From Azospirillum brasilense (GTDB lineage Bacteria > Pseudomonadota > Alphaproteobacteria > Azospirillales > Azospirillaceae): 64,000 bases of DNA. Made by a program: the position numbers and the translations under genes. A model generated the notes under the pieces. That model did not search any database and was not told where the DNA came from. It saw only the letters and a list, made by a program, of their open reading frames with translations. The stretch is from the NCBI RefSeq assembly GCF_007827795.1, contig NZ_VITI01000001.1:372001-436000 (forward strand), read 5' to 3'. Below are positions 1 through 8,077 of the stretch, piece by piece. Position 1 is the stretch's first letter. The number at the start of each line of letters is the position of its first letter.

Positions 1-37
1 GGCGTTTCCGAACAGCGTCGTGTGTGGTGTCGCTCAT
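1..37 (-). CDS. Start of a protein running off the left edge (possible phage portal/connector)
   Basis: Only the first 12 codons are present, reading MSDTTHDAVRKR, with ATG at 35-37. The start lies 5 bases beyond the stop of the preceding 139-residue gene, so the two are co-transcribed. In T7-like phages the head-tail connector (portal) gene commonly sits here and begins with a similar charged helix, but twelve residues cannot establish this. Treat the function as a guess from position. Confidence 0.4.
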   Translation of the reverse strand, partial: MSDTTHDAVRKR

Positions 38-41
38 GGCC

Positions 42-461
42 TCACTCCCCCAACAGGCGCTTGCGCAGCGGCACCAGCGCGCCGACGTCCAGCGCGCCCC
101 GCCAGGAGGTCTGGACCGTCCCCGCCCGTCCCCGGTTGCGCCGTTGGATCAGCGCCTCGGCGGCCTTGGCCGGGTCCTTCTCCTCCTCCGTGGCCGGAGC
201 CGGGGTGGCCGGGTCGGCGGCGGGCGGGACCGTGGGAGCCGGGGGCTCCACCACCGGGGCGGCCGGTTCCGGGACCGTGTTCCACCAGGGTGTCGCGACG
301 GGAGCCGGCGCCGGAGTCTCCACGGGCGCCGGTGCCGGGGGCGGCGCGGGCTCGGGGGCGGGCTCGGGGGCGGATGCCGGCGCGGGTTGAGGGGTGGGCG
401 CGGGGGCCGGGGCGGGCGCAGGCGGCGCCGTCGGCCGGGGCGCCTTGAACAGGTTCGCCAT
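42..461 (-). CDS. Ala/Pro-rich small prophage-type protein
   Basis: This 139-residue protein begins MANLFKAPRP. It has a long low-complexity middle built of alternating Ala-Pro with Glu and Val (about residues 8-95), then a basic C-terminal stretch that includes RNRGRAGTVQTS and ends RKRLLGE. Short proteins with a proline-rich body and this kind of RRNRGRAGT...LLGE ending are common in tailed-phage head-region clusters, where their role is unknown. It lies 66 bases after the 140-residue gene and directly before the truncated gene at the edge. The low-complexity body makes homology calls weak; the tail is the informative part. Confidence 0.6.
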   Translation of the reverse strand: MANLFKAPRPTAPPAPAPAPAPTPQPAPASAPEPAPEPAPPPAPAPVETPAPAPVATPWWNTVPEPAAPVVEPPAPTVPPAADPATPAPATEEEKDPAKAAEALIQRRNRGRAGTVQTSWRGALDVGALVPLRKRLLGE

Positions 462-527
462 GGGCGGGGTTTCCTTGTTCGTGGTGAGACAGGGCCGCAG
501 GAAGCGGGGCGGGAGCGGCGGCGCGGA

Positions 528-950
528 TCAGGACGCGACGGCGGTCCGCGACAGCCGCCGGTAGAGCTGCCACGGCGTCAGGACGCCGGGCGCGTGAAGA
601 CCCAGCAGGCGCTTGACCGCCTCGACGCAGGTGAAGGGCGCCCAGGGGGCCGGACACGTCAGGCCGCGCCGCACCGGCGCCGGGGCCACCGCCATGCCCA
701 TCCCGCGGTACCAGCCCGGCAGGTCGAAGGCCGCGGGCAGATCGAGGACCGACACGTCGGTGAAGGGCGAGAGCGGATCGACGATCACCCAATGGCGCCC
801 GTCGTGCAGCAGCGCGAAGCAGTGGCGGAACCCCGGTTTCAGCAGGCGCAGCCACCACAGCTCCGCCTCGCCCCGGAAGACCACCCAGACGCGCGGCGCG
901 TCCGCTCCCGCCCGGCAGGGCCCCATCTGGCAGGGCTGGGGCATCGGCAT
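528..950 (-). CDS. Prophage-associated protein with conserved Cys/His motifs
   Basis: The protein has 140 residues and starts at the ATG two bases after the stop of the upstream gene, which points to translational coupling. It contains a FRHCFALL motif, then a WVIVDPLSPFTDV strand and near the end a TCVEAVKRLLG helix followed by LTPWQLYRRL. The ordered His-Cys, Asp and Thr-Cys motifs look like a small alpha/beta fold and could recall a cysteine-peptidase-like arrangement, but I recognise no named family. The pairing with the upstream 121-residue gene is familiar from Rhodospirillales prophages. Confidence 0.6.
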   Translation of the reverse strand: MPMPQPCQMGPCRAGADAPRVWVVFRGEAELWWLRLLKPGFRHCFALLHDGRHWVIVDPLSPFTDVSVLDLPAAFDLPGWYRGMGMAVAPAPVRRGLTCPAPWAPFTCVEAVKRLLGLHAPGVLTPWQLYRRLSRTAVAS

Positions 951-952
951 GC

Positions 953-1318
953 TCACTGGACGATGCCCTTCTCGCGCAGCACCGGGCGGAGCCGGTCGAA
1001 GGCCTCCTGCCACAGGGTGTGGGCGCGCTGCTCGCGATGCCGCGCCGGGTCCGGCGCCATCAGGCGGCGCCCGTAGTGGACCAGCACGTGCAAGTGGTCG
1101 CGGATCAGCAGGCGACGACGATACAGCCGATCCACCGCGCACAGCACGTCGCCGGGCTCGCACGGGCGCTGGACCAGCCCGCGCCCGGCGGCGATGCGCG
1201 CCCCGGCGGCCTTGGCGTCCTGCGCCTGGACCGACCAGAACCACGCCTCCTCCGCGCTGCCGAACGGTTCCCCAACGGCGTCGGACAGGACCATGAACGT
1301 GTTGCGGTGCTGGACCAT
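953..1318 (-). CDS. Conserved alphaproteobacterial prophage protein
   Basis: The protein has 121 residues. The ATG at 1316-1318 is chosen because an AGGGAGA ribosome site sits just upstream and because the longer reading frame upstream is low-complexity. Residues include AEEAWFWSVQ, an Arg-rich helix around LCAVDRLYRRRLLIRDHLHVL, and a C-terminal HTLWQEAFDRLRPVLREKGIV. The pattern is wholly helical and basic, as in small DNA-packaging or regulatory phage proteins. I have met relatives next to terminase genes of alphaproteobacterial prophages but know of no function. It is the first gene of the minus-strand block. Confidence 0.6.
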   Translation of the reverse strand: MVQHRNTFMVLSDAVGEPFGSAEEAWFWSVQAQDAKAAGARIAAGRGLVQRPCEPGDVLCAVDRLYRRRLLIRDHLHVLVHYGRRLMAPDPARHREQRAHTLWQEAFDRLRPVLREKGIVQ

Positions 1319-1514
1319 GCGTGAGGTCTCCCTGGGAATTGCAGCTTTTGGGTTCGCGGGCGCAGCTTCGCTCTCGGGCGGAGCGCCGGATGGGCCGCGG
1401 CACGCGCGGCTGGCGAACACATGTTCACGTTATGTACTGATTAAAGTCCTTCGTCAAGGAAAATATGAATAGGTTCCTAGGGACGGGCCGGCTCGTTTAT
1501 GTGATTATCCTCCC

Positions 1515-2147
1515 ATGCTCAAACATGCGGACATTTGGCGGGCGATCGACCGCCTCGCGGCCCAGCACGGGCTGTCGGCCTCCGGGCTCGCGCGGCGCGC
1601 GGGACTCGACCCGACGACCTTCAACAAGAGCAAGCGGACCACCGGCGACGGCAAGCTCCGCTGGCCGTCGACGGAAAGCGTGTCCAAGGTTCTGGAGGCG
1701 ACCGGTGCGTCGCTGTCGGAGTTCGTCAGCCTCGTCGGCGATGCCGCGGGCGCCGGCTCGCTCCAGCGGGTGCCGGTTATCGGCTACGCGCAGGCAGGCA
1801 ACGCCGGTTTCTTCGACGACGCCGGCTTCCCGTCGGGCGTCGGCTGGGACGAGCTTCTGTTTCCCAGCATCGGCGACCCGCACGCCTACGCGCTGGAGAT
1901 TGCGGGAGACAGCATGGACCCCGTCTACCGCGACGGCGACACCATCATCGTCTCGCCGGCCGCGCAGATCCGGCGCAACGACCGCGTCGTCGTCCGCACC
2001 AAGGGCGGCGAGGTGATGGCGAAGCAGCTCCTCCGCGAAACCGCCACGAAGATCGAGCTGATCTCCATCAACCGCGCCCACCCGGACCGCAGCATCCCGC
2101 GCGCCGAGGTCGCCTGGATGGCCCGCATCGTCTGGGCAAGCCAGTAA
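1515..2147 (+). CDS. XRE-type HTH regulator with S24 (LexA-like) peptidase domain
   Basis: The 210-residue protein has an N-terminal helix-turn-helix domain (about 1-70) with LSASGLARRAGLDPTTFNKSK as the recognition region. A C-terminal S24 domain follows, with GDSMDP carrying the likely nucleophile Ser133 and VMAKQL carrying the general base Lys170. A possible self-cleavage Ala-Gly bond lies at 94-95. The family comprises repressors such as phage CI and LexA that cut themselves when RecA is activated; many chromosomal members only keep the fold. It is divergent from the prophage-like block, 196 bases away, so it may be that element's repressor, although alphaproteobacteria also carry stand-alone members. 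Confidence 0.88.
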   Translation: MLKHADIWRAIDRLAAQHGLSASGLARRAGLDPTTFNKSKRTTGDGKLRWPSTESVSKVLEATGASLSEFVSLVGDAAGAGSLQRVPVIGYAQAGNAGFFDDAGFPSGVGWDELLFPSIGDPHAYALEIAGDSMDPVYRDGDTIIVSPAAQIRRNDRVVVRTKGGEVMAKQLLRETATKIELISINRAHPDRSIPRAEVAWMARIVWASQ

Positions 2148-2173
2148 GCGTCTGCCCTGCGGCACTCTGTCCT

Positions 2174-2187
2174 AGGATATTTATCCT
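2174..2187. promoter_or_regulatory. AGGATA palindrome downstream of the S24 regulator
   Basis: AGGATA and TATCCT arms with a 2-base centre form a perfect palindrome 26 bases after the regulator stop. A matching TTATCCT half-site occurs just upstream of the same gene's start, near 1505. The sequence is A+T-rich against a GC-rich background. It could be an operator bound by the regulator or simply chance; no promoter is obvious beside it. Confidence 0.2.
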
Positions 2188-2278
2188 TTACATCGATCAA
2201 TGAAATGCCTACCCTCGGGGAATGACCGGAGTCACCGGGGCGCCGCCGCGTCCAACCCCCGCCCCGCCGTCCCCCGTC

Positions 2279-2386
2279 TCAAATCGTTTGGATGATCTCG
2301 AACGCCGTCACGACGACGCGCCGCCCCGCGGCGTGCTTCTGACGGCCCTCCTCAACGGGACGGACCGTCATGCCGCCCTGGCCCAT
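2279..2386 (-). CDS. Possible 35-residue peptide
   Basis: A short reading frame begins MGQGGMTVRP and ends VTAFEIIQTI. It lies 55 bases downstream of the 197-residue gene on the same strand. Third codon positions in this stretch are almost all G or C, as in the genuine genes here, while the bases just upstream lose that bias. That is the only support; the ribosome site is weak and no relative is recognised. It could instead be a decayed gene end. Apart from this, the interval between the S24 regulator and the 197-residue gene holds only the palindrome. Confidence 0.25.
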   Translation of the reverse strand: MGQGGMTVRPVEEGRQKHAAGRRVVVTAFEIIQTI

Positions 2387-2441
2387 CACCGCAACGCCGC
2401 CAGCATCCTGTTCGTTGCGGAGATTTGAGCCCGTGCCGCCC

Positions 2442-3035
2442 TCAAACAGCCGGGGGAGCGCCGGTCTCGTCCGTCTTGGAAACCTCGGTGTCCGCGGCAA
2501 CGGCACGAACGGACGTCGTCTTCCTTGCCCGCGGCTTGCGACCGGGCGCCTCGGCGGGCGAAGCCTCCGCCGGCTCGGCCACCTCCTCCGCGGCGACCTC
2601 CATAGCGACCATCGGCGCGGCGACCATCGGCGCCTCGATTCTCTCCGCGGCCTTCTTCAACACCTTGCTTTTTGAAAAGCCGGACTCGCGCAGGGCCGTC
2701 TTCAACTCCTCCCACGCCAACCGGATTTCCGTGGCGAACGCCCGCGCATCATCGTCGCGGTGGGTGCGGAAATACTCCGCCGCCTCCCGCATCTGGGCCG
2801 GCAGGGTTTCCGCCCCGGCGCGCACCGCCTCGTTGCGCAGGCGGTTGTGACGGTCGTCCAGATAGGTGAGGATCTCCGACAACTCCTCCGGCGTGCAGCT
2901 TTTCTGCAGCTTGTCGGTGACCGCCGGCGCGGCCTTGTCGATCTTCCCAACCAGTTCCGACCGCCCGCGCTTCAGATCCGGATCGTAGACGGTGCGGATC
3001 ACCTGGATCACGCGGCGCCGCTCGCGGAATTGCAT
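2442..3035 (-). CDS. Conserved hypothetical helical protein with Ala/Glu-rich tail
   Basis: The 197-residue protein starts MQFRERRRVIQVIRTVYDPD. The ATG at 3035 is preferred for its GGGGAAGGG ribosome site; an ATG at 3053 would add six residues. The first 120 residues are charged and helical, including YLDDRHNRLRNEAV and RLAWEELKTALRESGF. The last 70 are low-complexity Ala, Glu, Pro and Val with a basic GRKPRARK patch. I recognise similar proteins in Rhodospirillales but no function. The basic patch could contact nucleic acid, which is only an inference. Confidence 0.65.
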   Translation of the reverse strand: MQFRERRRVIQVIRTVYDPDLKRGRSELVGKIDKAAPAVTDKLQKSCTPEELSEILTYLDDRHNRLRNEAVRAGAETLPAQMREAAEYFRTHRDDDARAFATEIRLAWEELKTALRESGFSKSKVLKKAAERIEAPMVAAPMVAMEVAAEEVAEPAEASPAEAPGRKPRARKTTSVRAVAADTEVSKTDETGAPPAV

Positions 3036-3174
3036 GCCCTTCCCCCTTAACATGAGTCCTTCGATGGACCGATCCACCGTTTAAGGAATCATGCCGCGGA
3101 ACGGGTTGCCCATCAAGCCGGTTTTCGGGCCGCATACCGCCCGAAAACCGGCGTTTTGGATCGATCGACGCCGA

Positions 3175-4023
3175 TCAGCGGAAGGCAAACTCCCAATAGA
3201 GCGCCCGCGCCCGCGCCGACAGGGGGCCGGGTTGCAGGGCGCGCTCCTCGACGCGGGTGACCGGCACCACCTTCGCGTAGTTGCCGGTCGAGAACACCTC
3301 GTCCGCCTCCAGAACGTCGCGGGCGCTCAGGGTGGCCTCCTCCACCGCCACGCCGTCGTCGCGCAGCAGGGCGATCACGCGCTGGCGGGTGATGCCGTTG
3401 AGGAAGGTGCCGTTGTGCACCGGCGTGCGCACCACCCCGTCCTTGGCGATGAACAGGTTGGCCGTGGCGAATTCCGCCACGCTGCCGATGGGGTCGAGCA
3501 TGATGGCGTTGTCGAAGCCGCGCTGCCGGGCCTCCTTCAGGGCCAGCCCGGCGTTGGGGTAGAGGCAGGCGGCCTTGGCCTCGGTCGGCGCCATGTCCGG
3601 CATCGGGCGGCGGCGGCTGGACAGGCAGGCGGTGAAGCCGGCGGCGCTGGGCAGCGGCGCCTCGTAGACCGACAGGACGAAGCGCGTGCTTTCCGCGTCG
3701 GGGGCGACGAACCCTTCCTCCGCGTAGAACATGGGCCGGATGTAGAGCTCGGCCTCCTTGGGGAAGCGGCGGATGCCGTCCCAGCAGAGTTCTTCGATCT
3801 CCCCGGCGGTCAGCATGGGGGCGAGGCCCATCACCTGGGCGGAGCGCACGACGCGGGCGCAGTGGCGATCGAGGTCCGGGGCCACGCCCTGGAAGGCGCG
3901 GGCGCCGTCGAAGACGACCGAAGACAGCCAGAGCGCGTGAGTCATCGGGCCGACAATGGCGGGGTTGCCCGCGATCCATTCGCCCTGGATGTAGCTCAAC
4001 GCCTGACCGGCCGTGCTGCCCAT
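3175..4023 (-). CDS. ilvE: Branched-chain amino acid aminotransferase-like protein (class IV PLP)
   Basis: This 282-residue fold-type IV PLP enzyme transfers amino groups between branched-chain amino acids and 2-oxoglutarate. The PLP lysine is probably Lys150 in EAKAACLYPN, with Glu184 in SVAEFATANLF as the conserved acidic partner and GITRQRVI as the phosphate-side motif. The start at 4023 has a GGGAGAAG ribosome site, and the upstream in-frame ATG has none. The class also contains D-amino acid transaminases and aminodeoxychorismate lyase; the SVVFDGARAF opening favours the branched-chain group. It stands alone on the minus strand with no neighbouring ilv genes. Confidence 0.8.
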   Translation of the reverse strand: MGSTAGQALSYIQGEWIAGNPAIVGPMTHALWLSSVVFDGARAFQGVAPDLDRHCARVVRSAQVMGLAPMLTAGEIEELCWDGIRRFPKEAELYIRPMFYAEEGFVAPDAESTRFVLSVYEAPLPSAAGFTACLSSRRRPMPDMAPTEAKAACLYPNAGLALKEARQRGFDNAIMLDPIGSVAEFATANLFIAKDGVVRTPVHNGTFLNGITRQRVIALLRDDGVAVEEATLSARDVLEADEVFSTGNYAKVVPVTRVEERALQPGPLSARARALYWEFAFR

Positions 4024-4176
4024 GATCTTCTCCCTTTTTGGCTTCGGGTTGGTTCTATCCGGATGGTTCGCTCCCCCGAAAAGCATACCCCCTCATCGCC
4101 GCCGGTCAACCTGCGCAGACGGGCCAGCCGGACGGTTGATGCAGGACACACTCGCAACACCGGGAGCGAACGAACC

Positions 4177-4380
4177 ATGGGCTGGACCTATTCGAGCGCC
4201 TTTCCGCAGCCGCTGCGCGCGGCCCCGCCCTTCCCGCCGCCGGGCCAGGACGTTCCCACCCCGGGGCCCCTGACCGACAACCCGGACCTGCCGACCCCCG
4301 GCCCGCAGGAGGACATGCCCTCTCCCCTGCCCAATGACGACCTGCCGCCCTCCCGACCCACCGATCCGGACTTCGCGTAA
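4177..4380 (+). CDS. Small proline-rich protein
   Basis: A 67-residue frame starts at MGWTYSSAFPQP. It runs as repeated Pro-Thr-Pro-Gly-Pro and Asp-Leu-Pro-containing segments, with roughly a third of residues proline and many aspartates. GGGAGCGA lies 8 bases upstream, and a strong hairpin terminator follows at 4411. No signal peptide or membrane segment is visible. Similar tiny proline/aspartate-rich proteins occur in Azospirillum-like genomes without known function. High GC can create such frames by chance, so support is moderate. Confidence 0.5.
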   Translation: MGWTYSSAFPQPLRAAPPFPPPGQDVPTPGPLTDNPDLPTPGPQEDMPSPLPNDDLPPSRPTDPDFA

Positions 4381-4410
4381 GCCGAGACGCCGCCGAAGGG
4401 CCAAAGCAAA

Positions 4411-4446
4411 CGGGGCGCCCCCTTCCGGAGGCGCCCCGTTCTTCAT
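4411..4446. terminator. Bidirectional hairpin terminator
   Basis: GGGGCGCC and GGCGCCCC arms around a CCCTTCCGGA-type loop, followed by TTCTTC on the plus strand, end the proline-rich gene. On the opposite strand the same hairpin lies 22 bases past the sdhB stop and can end the sdh operon. Confidence 0.7.
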
Positions 4447-4467
4447 CGGTGAACCGAAACGGACGGA

Positions 4468-5244
4468 TCAGCGGCGCTGAACCATCAGCTTCTTGATCTC
4501 GGCGATGGCCTTGGCCGGGTTGAGACCCTTCGGGCACGCCTTGGTGCAGTTCATGATGGTGTGGCAGCGGTAGAGGCGGAACGGGTCCTCGAGGTTGTCG
4601 AGGCGCTCGCCCGTCATCTCGTCGCGGCTGTCCACGATCCAGCGGTAGGCCTGGAGCAGGATCGACGGGCCGAGGTAGCGGTCGCCGTTCCACCAGTAGC
4701 TGGGGCAGGAGGTCGAGCAGCAGAAGCACAGGATGCACTCGTAGAGGCCGTCCAGCTTGGCGCGGTCCTCCGGCGACTGCAGGCGCTCGCGGCTCGGGGC
4801 CGGCGACTGCGACTGCAGCCACGGCTTGATCGAGGCGAGCTGGGCGTAGATGTGCTTCAGATCGGGGACGAGATCCTTAACCACCGGCATGTGCGGCAGC
4901 GGGTAGATCTTGACGTCGCCCTTCACCTCCTCGATGGCCTTCAGGCAGGCCAGCGTGTTGGTGCCGTCGATGTTCATCGCGCAGGACCCGCAGATGCCCT
5001 CGCGGCAGCTCCGCCGGAAGGTCAGGGTCGAGTCGATGTTGTTCTTGATGTAGATGATCGCGTCCAGGATCATCGGGCCGAACTTGTCGAGATCGACGAC
5101 GTAGGTGTCGACCCGCGGGTTCTGGCCGTCATCCGGCGACCAGCGGTAGATCTTGAAGGTCTTCGCCCGCTTGGCGCCGGTGGCGGCGTTGATGGTCTTG
5201 CCGACGCCGACCTTGGAATTGGCGGGCAGGTTGAATTCGACCAT
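4468..5244 (-). CDS. sdhB: Succinate dehydrogenase iron-sulfur subunit
   Basis: The 258-residue subunit carries electrons from the SdhA flavin to ubiquinone at the inner membrane. The plant-type [2Fe-2S] cluster is held by Cys80, Cys85, Cys88 and Cys100, and the [4Fe-4S] cluster by Cys170, Cys173, Cys176 and Cys180. The third cluster uses Cys227, Cys233 and Cys237 in [14 protein letters not shown], which together with the CxxC spacing marks the [3Fe-4S] type. All ligands are present and the length is normal. It is the last gene of sdhCDAB, 30 bases after sdhA. Confidence 0.98.
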   Translation of the reverse strand: MVEFNLPANSKVGVGKTINAATGAKRAKTFKIYRWSPDDGQNPRVDTYVVDLDKFGPMILDAIIYIKNNIDSTLTFRRSCREGICGSCAMNIDGTNTLACLKAIEEVKGDVKIYPLPHMPVVKDLVPDLKHIYAQLASIKPWLQSQSPAPSRERLQSPEDRAKLDGLYECILCFCCSTSCPSYWWNGDRYLGPSILLQAYRWIVDSRDEMTGERLDNLEDPFRLYRCHTIMNCTKACPKGLNPAKAIAEIKKLMVQRR

Positions 5245-5274
5245 GGTTCGTATCCTTGCCTTGCTCTTGCCGCC

Positions 5275-7056
5275 TTAGTAGACGCGGGCCTTGGGCGGGA
5301 ACACCTGCACCTCGTCGGTCAGGGTGTAGAGATGGACCGGGCGGTACCCGATCTTCGTCTCGCCCTTGTCCGACACCTCGATGACGGTGTGCTTCATCCA
5401 GTTCTCGTCGTCGCGGTCCGGATAATCCTCGCGGGCGTGGGCGCCGCGGCTCTCCGGCCGGTTCTTCGCCGAGTGGAGCGTGGCGACCGCCTGGTACAGC
5501 AGATTGTCCAGCTCGATGGCTTCGACGAGGTCGGAGTTCCAGACCAGCGAGCGGTCGCTGATCGCCATGTCGCCCTTCTTGGCGAAGGTCTGGTCGATGA
5601 GCTTGACGCCCTCCTCCAGCACCTCGCCGGTGCGGAAGACCGCGCAGTTGTTCTGCATGGTCCGCTGCATCTCCAGGCGAAGCTCCGACGACTTGATGGA
5701 GCCCTTGGCGTTGCGGATGCGGTCGAAGCGCTCCAGCGCGACGTCGGTCGCGGCGGCGGACGACGACACCGACTTGCCCTTCTCGACGATCTCGGCGGCG
5801 CGGATGGCCGCCGAACGGCCGAACACCACGAGGTCGAGCAGCGAGTTGGAGCCCAGGCGGTTGGCGCCGTGCACCGACACGCAGGCCGCCTCGCCGATGG
5901 CCATCAGGCCGGGCACCACGCGATCCGGGTCCTCGGCGGTCGGGTTGACCACCTCGCACCGGAAATTGGTGGGGATGCCGCCCATGTTGTAGTGCACCGT
6001 CGGCAGAACCGGGATCGGCTCCTTGGTGACGTCCACGCCGGCGAAGATCTTGGCCGTCTCGGCGATGCCGGGCAGGCGCTGGTGGATGATCTCCGGCGGG
6101 AGATGCTCAAGGTGCAGGTGGATGTGGTCCTTGTGCTCACCGACGCCGCGGCCCTCGCGGATCTCGATGGTCATCGAGCGGGACACCACGTCGCGCGAGG
6201 CGAGGTCCTTGGCCGACGGCGCGTAACGCTCCATGAAGCGCTCGCCGTTGGAGTTGGTGAGGTAGCCGCCCTCGCCGCGCACGCCCTCGGTGATCAGACA
6301 GCCGGAGCCGTAGATGCCGGTCGGGTGGAACTGCACGAACTCCATGTCCTGCAGCGGCAGGCCGGCGCGCAGCACCATGCCGCCGCCGTCGCCCGTGCAG
6401 GTGTGGGCCGAGGTGGCGGAGAAGTAGGCGCGGCCGTAACCGCCCGTCGCCAGAACGACGAGCTGGGCGCGGAAGCGGTGGATGGTGCCGTCGTCGAGGT
6501 TCCAGGCCACCACACCCTTGCAGACGCCGTCCTCCATGATGAGGTCCAGCGCGAAATACTCGACGAAGAACTCCGCCTCGTGCTTCAGCGACTGCTGGTA
6601 GAGGGTGTGCAGGATGGCATGGCCGGTGCGGTCGGCGGCGGCGCAGGTGCGGTAGGCCTGCTGCTTGCCGTAATGGGCGGTCATGCCGCCGAAGGCGCGC
6701 TGGTAGATCTTGCCTTCCGGCGTGCGCGAGAAGGGCACGCCGTAGTGCTCCAGCTCGATGATCGCCGGGATGGCCTCGCGGCACATGTACTCGATGGCGT
6801 CCTGGTCGCCCAGCCAGTCCGACCCCTTGACGGTGTCGTACATGTGGAAGCGCCAGTCGTCCTCGCTCATGTTGCCGAGCGCCGCCGAGATGCCGCCCTG
6901 GGCGGCCACGGTGTGCGAGCGGGTCGGGAAGACCTTGGTGATGCACGCCGTCTTCAGGCCCTTCTCGGCCATGCCGAAGGTGGCGCGCAGGCCCGCACCG
7001 CCGGCACCGACGACGACGACGTCATAGGAATGATCGATAATATCGTAGGCGGCCAT
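5275..7056 (-). CDS. sdhA: Succinate dehydrogenase flavoprotein subunit
   Basis: The 593-residue catalytic subunit oxidises succinate to fumarate. GAGGAG at 17-22 binds the FAD dinucleotide, and His48 in [10 protein letters not shown] is the expected covalent FAD attachment. [16 protein letters not shown] and [10 protein letters not shown] form the substrate and flavin pocket, and [15 protein letters not shown] closes it near the end. The C-terminal KARVY ending and the length match the family. Seven bases separate its start from the end of sdhD. Confidence 0.98.
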   Translation of the reverse strand: MAAYDIIDHSYDVVVVGAGGAGLRATFGMAEKGLKTACITKVFPTRSHTVAAQGGISAALGNMSEDDWRFHMYDTVKGSDWLGDQDAIEYMCREAIPAIIELEHYGVPFSRTPEGKIYQRAFGGMTAHYGKQQAYRTCAAADRTGHAILHTLYQQSLKHEAEFFVEYFALDLIMEDGVCKGVVAWNLDDGTIHRFRAQLVVLATGGYGRAYFSATSAHTCTGDGGGMVLRAGLPLQDMEFVQFHPTGIYGSGCLITEGVRGEGGYLTNSNGERFMERYAPSAKDLASRDVVSRSMTIEIREGRGVGEHKDHIHLHLEHLPPEIIHQRLPGIAETAKIFAGVDVTKEPIPVLPTVHYNMGGIPTNFRCEVVNPTAEDPDRVVPGLMAIGEAACVSVHGANRLGSNSLLDLVVFGRSAAIRAAEIVEKGKSVSSSAAATDVALERFDRIRNAKGSIKSSELRLEMQRTMQNNCAVFRTGEVLEEGVKLIDQTFAKKGDMAISDRSLVWNSDLVEAIELDNLLYQAVATLHSAKNRPESRGAHAREDYPDRDDENWMKHTVIEVSDKGETKIGYRPVHLYTLTDEVQVFPPKARVY

Positions 7057-7062
7057 GGCTCG

Positions 7063-7458
7063 TCAGGCTCCGAACGAAATCTTGAGGACGGCGATGACGC
7101 AGGCGGCACCCAGCACGAAGCACAGGGCTTTCACGGCCAGGATGCTCAGGATCTTCGCCATCTCATTGTGCACGTAGTCCTCGATCACCACCTGCAGCCC
7201 GGCCTGGGCGTGGTGGAAGGTGACCACGGCGGTCAGCACCATCATCAGCGCCGAGAAGGGCGACTCCAGCCACGCGACGAAGGCCGCGTGGTCGGCGCCC
7301 AGATGGCGGATCACACCGAAGATGAACCAGACGGTCAGCGGAACCAGGGCGATGGCGGTCACGCGCTGGTGCCACCAATGCTCGGTGCCGTGCTTGGCGG
7401 AGCCCAGGCCGCGCGCGATCTGCAGCGGCGAGCGGAGGGTCTTGCTGTTGGACGCCAT
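7063..7458 (-). CDS. sdhD: Succinate dehydrogenase membrane anchor subunit
   Basis: The 131-residue protein has three predicted membrane helices, near residues 35-50, 62-85 and 100-125. TFHHAQAGLQVVIEDYVH is the characteristic SdhD motif whose histidine region lies by haem b and the quinone site. The ATG at 7458 is preferred over the long upstream frame because it opens with MASNSKTLRSPL, as in relatives, with AGGAGAGAA just before it. It lies 11 bases after sdhC. Confidence 0.95.
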   Translation of the reverse strand: MASNSKTLRSPLQIARGLGSAKHGTEHWWHQRVTAIALVPLTVWFIFGVIRHLGADHAAFVAWLESPFSALMMVLTAVVTFHHAQAGLQVVIEDYVHNEMAKILSILAVKALCFVLGAACVIAVLKISFGA

Positions 7459-7469
7459 GTCTTCTCTCC

Positions 7470-7859
7470 TCACCACACGGCCAGGCCGATGATCCAGGTC
7501 AGCACGGTCAGCACGGCCGCCGCACCGATGACGATCTGGTTGCCACGCTCGGCCTCGCTCAGCTCGAACGACTTGCCGGCGTCCCACACCAGATGCCGGA
7601 TGCCGTTGCACAGGTGATAGTAGAGCGCCAGCGACCAGCCGAACATCAGCAGCAGCCCGAAGAAGGAGCCGATGAAGTGCTGCGCGCGTTCGTACGCGGC
7701 AGGGCTGGTGGCGGCGGCGACCAGCCACCAGGTCAGCAGAAGGGTCCCGACGGCCAGCCCCACGCCCGTGATGCGGTGCGTGATGGACAGGAGCGCGGTC
7801 CTGGGGAGTTTGTAGACTTGCAGATGCGGAGAGAGCGGCCGACCGCTGCCGTTTGCCAT
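7470..7859 (-). CDS. sdhC: Succinate dehydrogenase cytochrome b556 subunit
   Basis: The 129-residue membrane subunit opens with RPLSPHLQVYKLPRTALLSI. SITHRITG carries Ser26 and Arg29 of the quinone pocket, and YHLCNGIRHLVWD carries His82, the likely axial haem ligand. Three hydrophobic helices are evident. It is the first gene of sdhCDAB; the promoter lies about 105 bases upstream of the ATG. Confidence 0.95.
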   Translation of the reverse strand: MANGSGRPLSPHLQVYKLPRTALLSITHRITGVGLAVGTLLLTWWLVAAATSPAAYERAQHFIGSFFGLLLMFGWSLALYYHLCNGIRHLVWDAGKSFELSEAERGNQIVIGAAAVLTVLTWIIGLAVW

Positions 7860-7963
7860 TGCGTCGTCCTCAGTTCGGCGACCGGTCGCGGCAAGGAGGG
7901 CTGTTGCCGCGACGGCGGGTGATGCGAGACCGAAAGTTTTAAGCCCTGCTGTGTTTGGCGATT

Positions 7964-7992
7964 GAATTACGCCTCTACCGCACATGAGTCAA
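7964..7992 (-). promoter_or_regulatory. Predicted sigma-70 promoter of sdhCDAB
   Basis: Read on the minus strand, TTGACT (7992-7987) and TAATTC (7969-7964) are separated by exactly 17 bases. This would start transcription near 7957, giving an sdhC leader of about 100 bases. The region is locally A+T-richer than its surroundings. Confidence 0.55.
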
Positions 7993-8064
7993 CGGCAGGG
8001 ACTTGGCCGTGGCCAAAATGGCGCACCGCGGGAAGTGCCTGAAAACTAACGGGCTTTGCTGCAG

Positions 8065-8077
8065 CTGGTATTACCAG
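8065..8077. promoter_or_regulatory. TGGTATTACCA palindrome upstream of sdh
   Basis: CTGGTATTACCAG is a near-perfect palindrome that fits the TGGT-N3-ACCA operator type of FadR-subfamily GntR regulators (PdhR, LldR). The same 11-base core recurs at 21657-21667 in front of the MmgR-type sRNA. It lies about 75 bases above the sdh -35 box. No cognate regulator is in the window. Confidence 0.45.

Larger units (their letters stand above)
1..1318 (-). mobile_element. Edge of a prophage-like structural gene block
   Basis: Four minus-strand genes follow one another with spacings from 2 to 66 bases: 1318 to 953, 950 to 528, 461 to 42, and one that starts at 37 and leaves the window. Their sequences recall the small proteins that sit before the portal gene of T7-like prophages in Rhodospirillales; this is recall of the family style, not a search result. 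An S24-type repressor lies divergently at 1515. No integrase, terminase or attachment site is visible, so the element's extent to the left and its intactness cannot be judged. Confidence 0.5.

Noticed and set aside
2222..2428. A 68-codon plus-strand frame after the S24 regulator
   Set aside because: No ribosome site and no recognisable sequence. It overlaps the better-biased minus-strand peptide frame.
3091..4176. The long upstream extension of the proline-rich gene
   Set aside because: It is antisense to the aminotransferase gene. Only the last 67 codons after the ATG at 4177 lie outside that gene's coding region.
4561..7617. A 1018-codon plus-strand frame over the sdh operon
   Set aside because: It is antisense to sdhB, sdhA and sdhD, all of which have complete catalytic motifs. 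The sequence is low-complexity and without domains.
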